From contig JAEPRB010000176.1 in NCBI GenBank assembly GCA_016758965.1, positions 1-64,000 on the forward strand: a stretch of 64,000 bases of DNA, read 5' to 3'. The translations under genes and the position numbers were made by a program. The notes beneath the pieces are model-generated. The model was not told the origin of the DNA, searched no databases, and saw only the letters and a program-made list of their open reading frames with translations. Each line of letters begins with the position of its first letter. Positions within the stretch are counted from its first letter, which is position 1. Source of the stretch: Circinella minor (lineage: Eukaryota > Mucoromycota > Mucoromycetes > Mucorales > Lichtheimiaceae). This document shows positions 63,082 to 64,000 of the stretch, in pieces.

Positions 63082-64000
63082 CTCCTAGTTTAGGATCAGT
63101 AATAAAGAAAGTTGAGTGTATTATCGAAAACTTTCTTCTTTTTCATGAATTCATATTTTATCAACACAAAAAAAGAATCTGAGTGAGGTGAAGGATCATT
63201 TTATCCACCACTGACTTTAAAAATAGGGGGCAATGCTAATCCTGCATTAATGAGGAAAAACTATTGACCCTTTAAAGTTTCTTAGACGCGTCAGCTCTTT
63301 CCTGTTCCCATCGTGAAACTGAAATGTTTTCTCTTCTTTTCATTTAAACTGAGAGAAAAGTTTTGTGACATTGTATCTTACCGTAAAAAAAAAATAACAT
63401 TCCAAGAGAAACTACCAGGAGATTGATTTTAAGCATGCCAATTTTTTGCTGTGGTAAAGAAATTGCTATTCTTTTTTTTTTGTACTCATTACACTTACAC
63501 CTCTTGGAAATATTCACATCTTTTATTTTTTATAACTTAAACTGTACTATAGTATTTTAATTCTCACTTTAGTATATTTACTGCTATATATTCACTACCC
63601 TTAATTAAAGTTAACATGGTATCTTTGGAAAAAGTAAGTTGATGGTCGAGTTATTACTTTATAAAAACAGCTCATTGTTTACATTGTCTTCTTGAGACTA
63701 TATTGCCAACGCATTTATATCAATTTTCTGTCTCACGAATGAATAAAAAATAATTACCCCACTCTAATATTTTGAATCCCTCCTTTATCACCAAACACCC
63801 TTTTTTTTTGTCCGCTCACTTTCTAGTAGATTTTATAAGTGTTCTATATTTCAACAATACACCAGTCAAGTCTTGTGACTTATTTGCAGCTTTGAAGTGT
63901 TATGATATAATTTAACGATAAAATCTCTTCCTGTCCTAATGAAAAAAAGCATCGATTCATCTACAAGGTTACGGCCCAAACTTTTCAAGAAGATAATCGA
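63082..64000. other. Gene-free right edge
   Basis: AT-rich sequence without recognisable genes. It may be the flank of a gene beyond the window. Confidence 0.4.

Overview
This is nuclear DNA from an AT-rich, intron-rich fungus. The most likely group is the Mucoromycota, probably Mucorales. The reasons are short introns with GT..AG borders, long poly(dA/dT) tracts around most genes, a TPR plus F-box plus leucine-rich protein, two closely related P450s of the kind common in Mucorales, and a fungal set of housekeeping proteins. The species assignment is inference. I rebuilt 18 protein genes by hand, checking that reading frame and intron phase agree at every junction.

Layout. 1-4682 is gene-free, with possible transposon-end relics at 1-108 and 230-350. 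4683-13174 carries a trihelix/MADF-like DNA-binding protein (-), a single C2H2 zinc finger protein (+), a low-complexity PPxY protein (-) and the Glo3-type ArfGAP (-). 13556-26131 is a possible small metabolic gene group: P450-1 (-), a two-finger C2H2 regulator (-), a short-chain dehydrogenase (-) and P450-2 (+). The dehydrogenase and P450-2 share a divergent promoter. All four genes have a TATA-like box about 100 bases before the ATG.

26417-55533 is mostly housekeeping: Yop1/DP1 ER-shaping protein, Atp23 mitochondrial metalloprotease, a LINE-ORF1-like zinc-knuckle protein, ribosomal protein eL20, Rix7/NVL AAA ATPase, a TPR/F-box/LRR protein, a probable pseudokinase, the HECT ligase Hul5/UBE3C, gamma-tubulin complex component 5 and a small GNAT acetyltransferase. 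The HECT and GCP5 genes diverge from a 530-base promoter.

55534-64000 has no intact gene. It holds pogo-like transposon ends, including an 848-base element with 22-base terminal inverted repeats beside a 41-base palindrome, a second cluster of subterminal repeats near 57,300 and a decayed coding relic near 62,100-63,080.

The most interesting points are the P450/SDR/zinc-finger group with its matched promoter architecture, the pogo-like head-to-head junction, and the pseudokinase with altered HRD and DFG motifs. I saw no CRISPR array, rRNA or convincing tRNA. All splice sites are predicted by eye and unproven.
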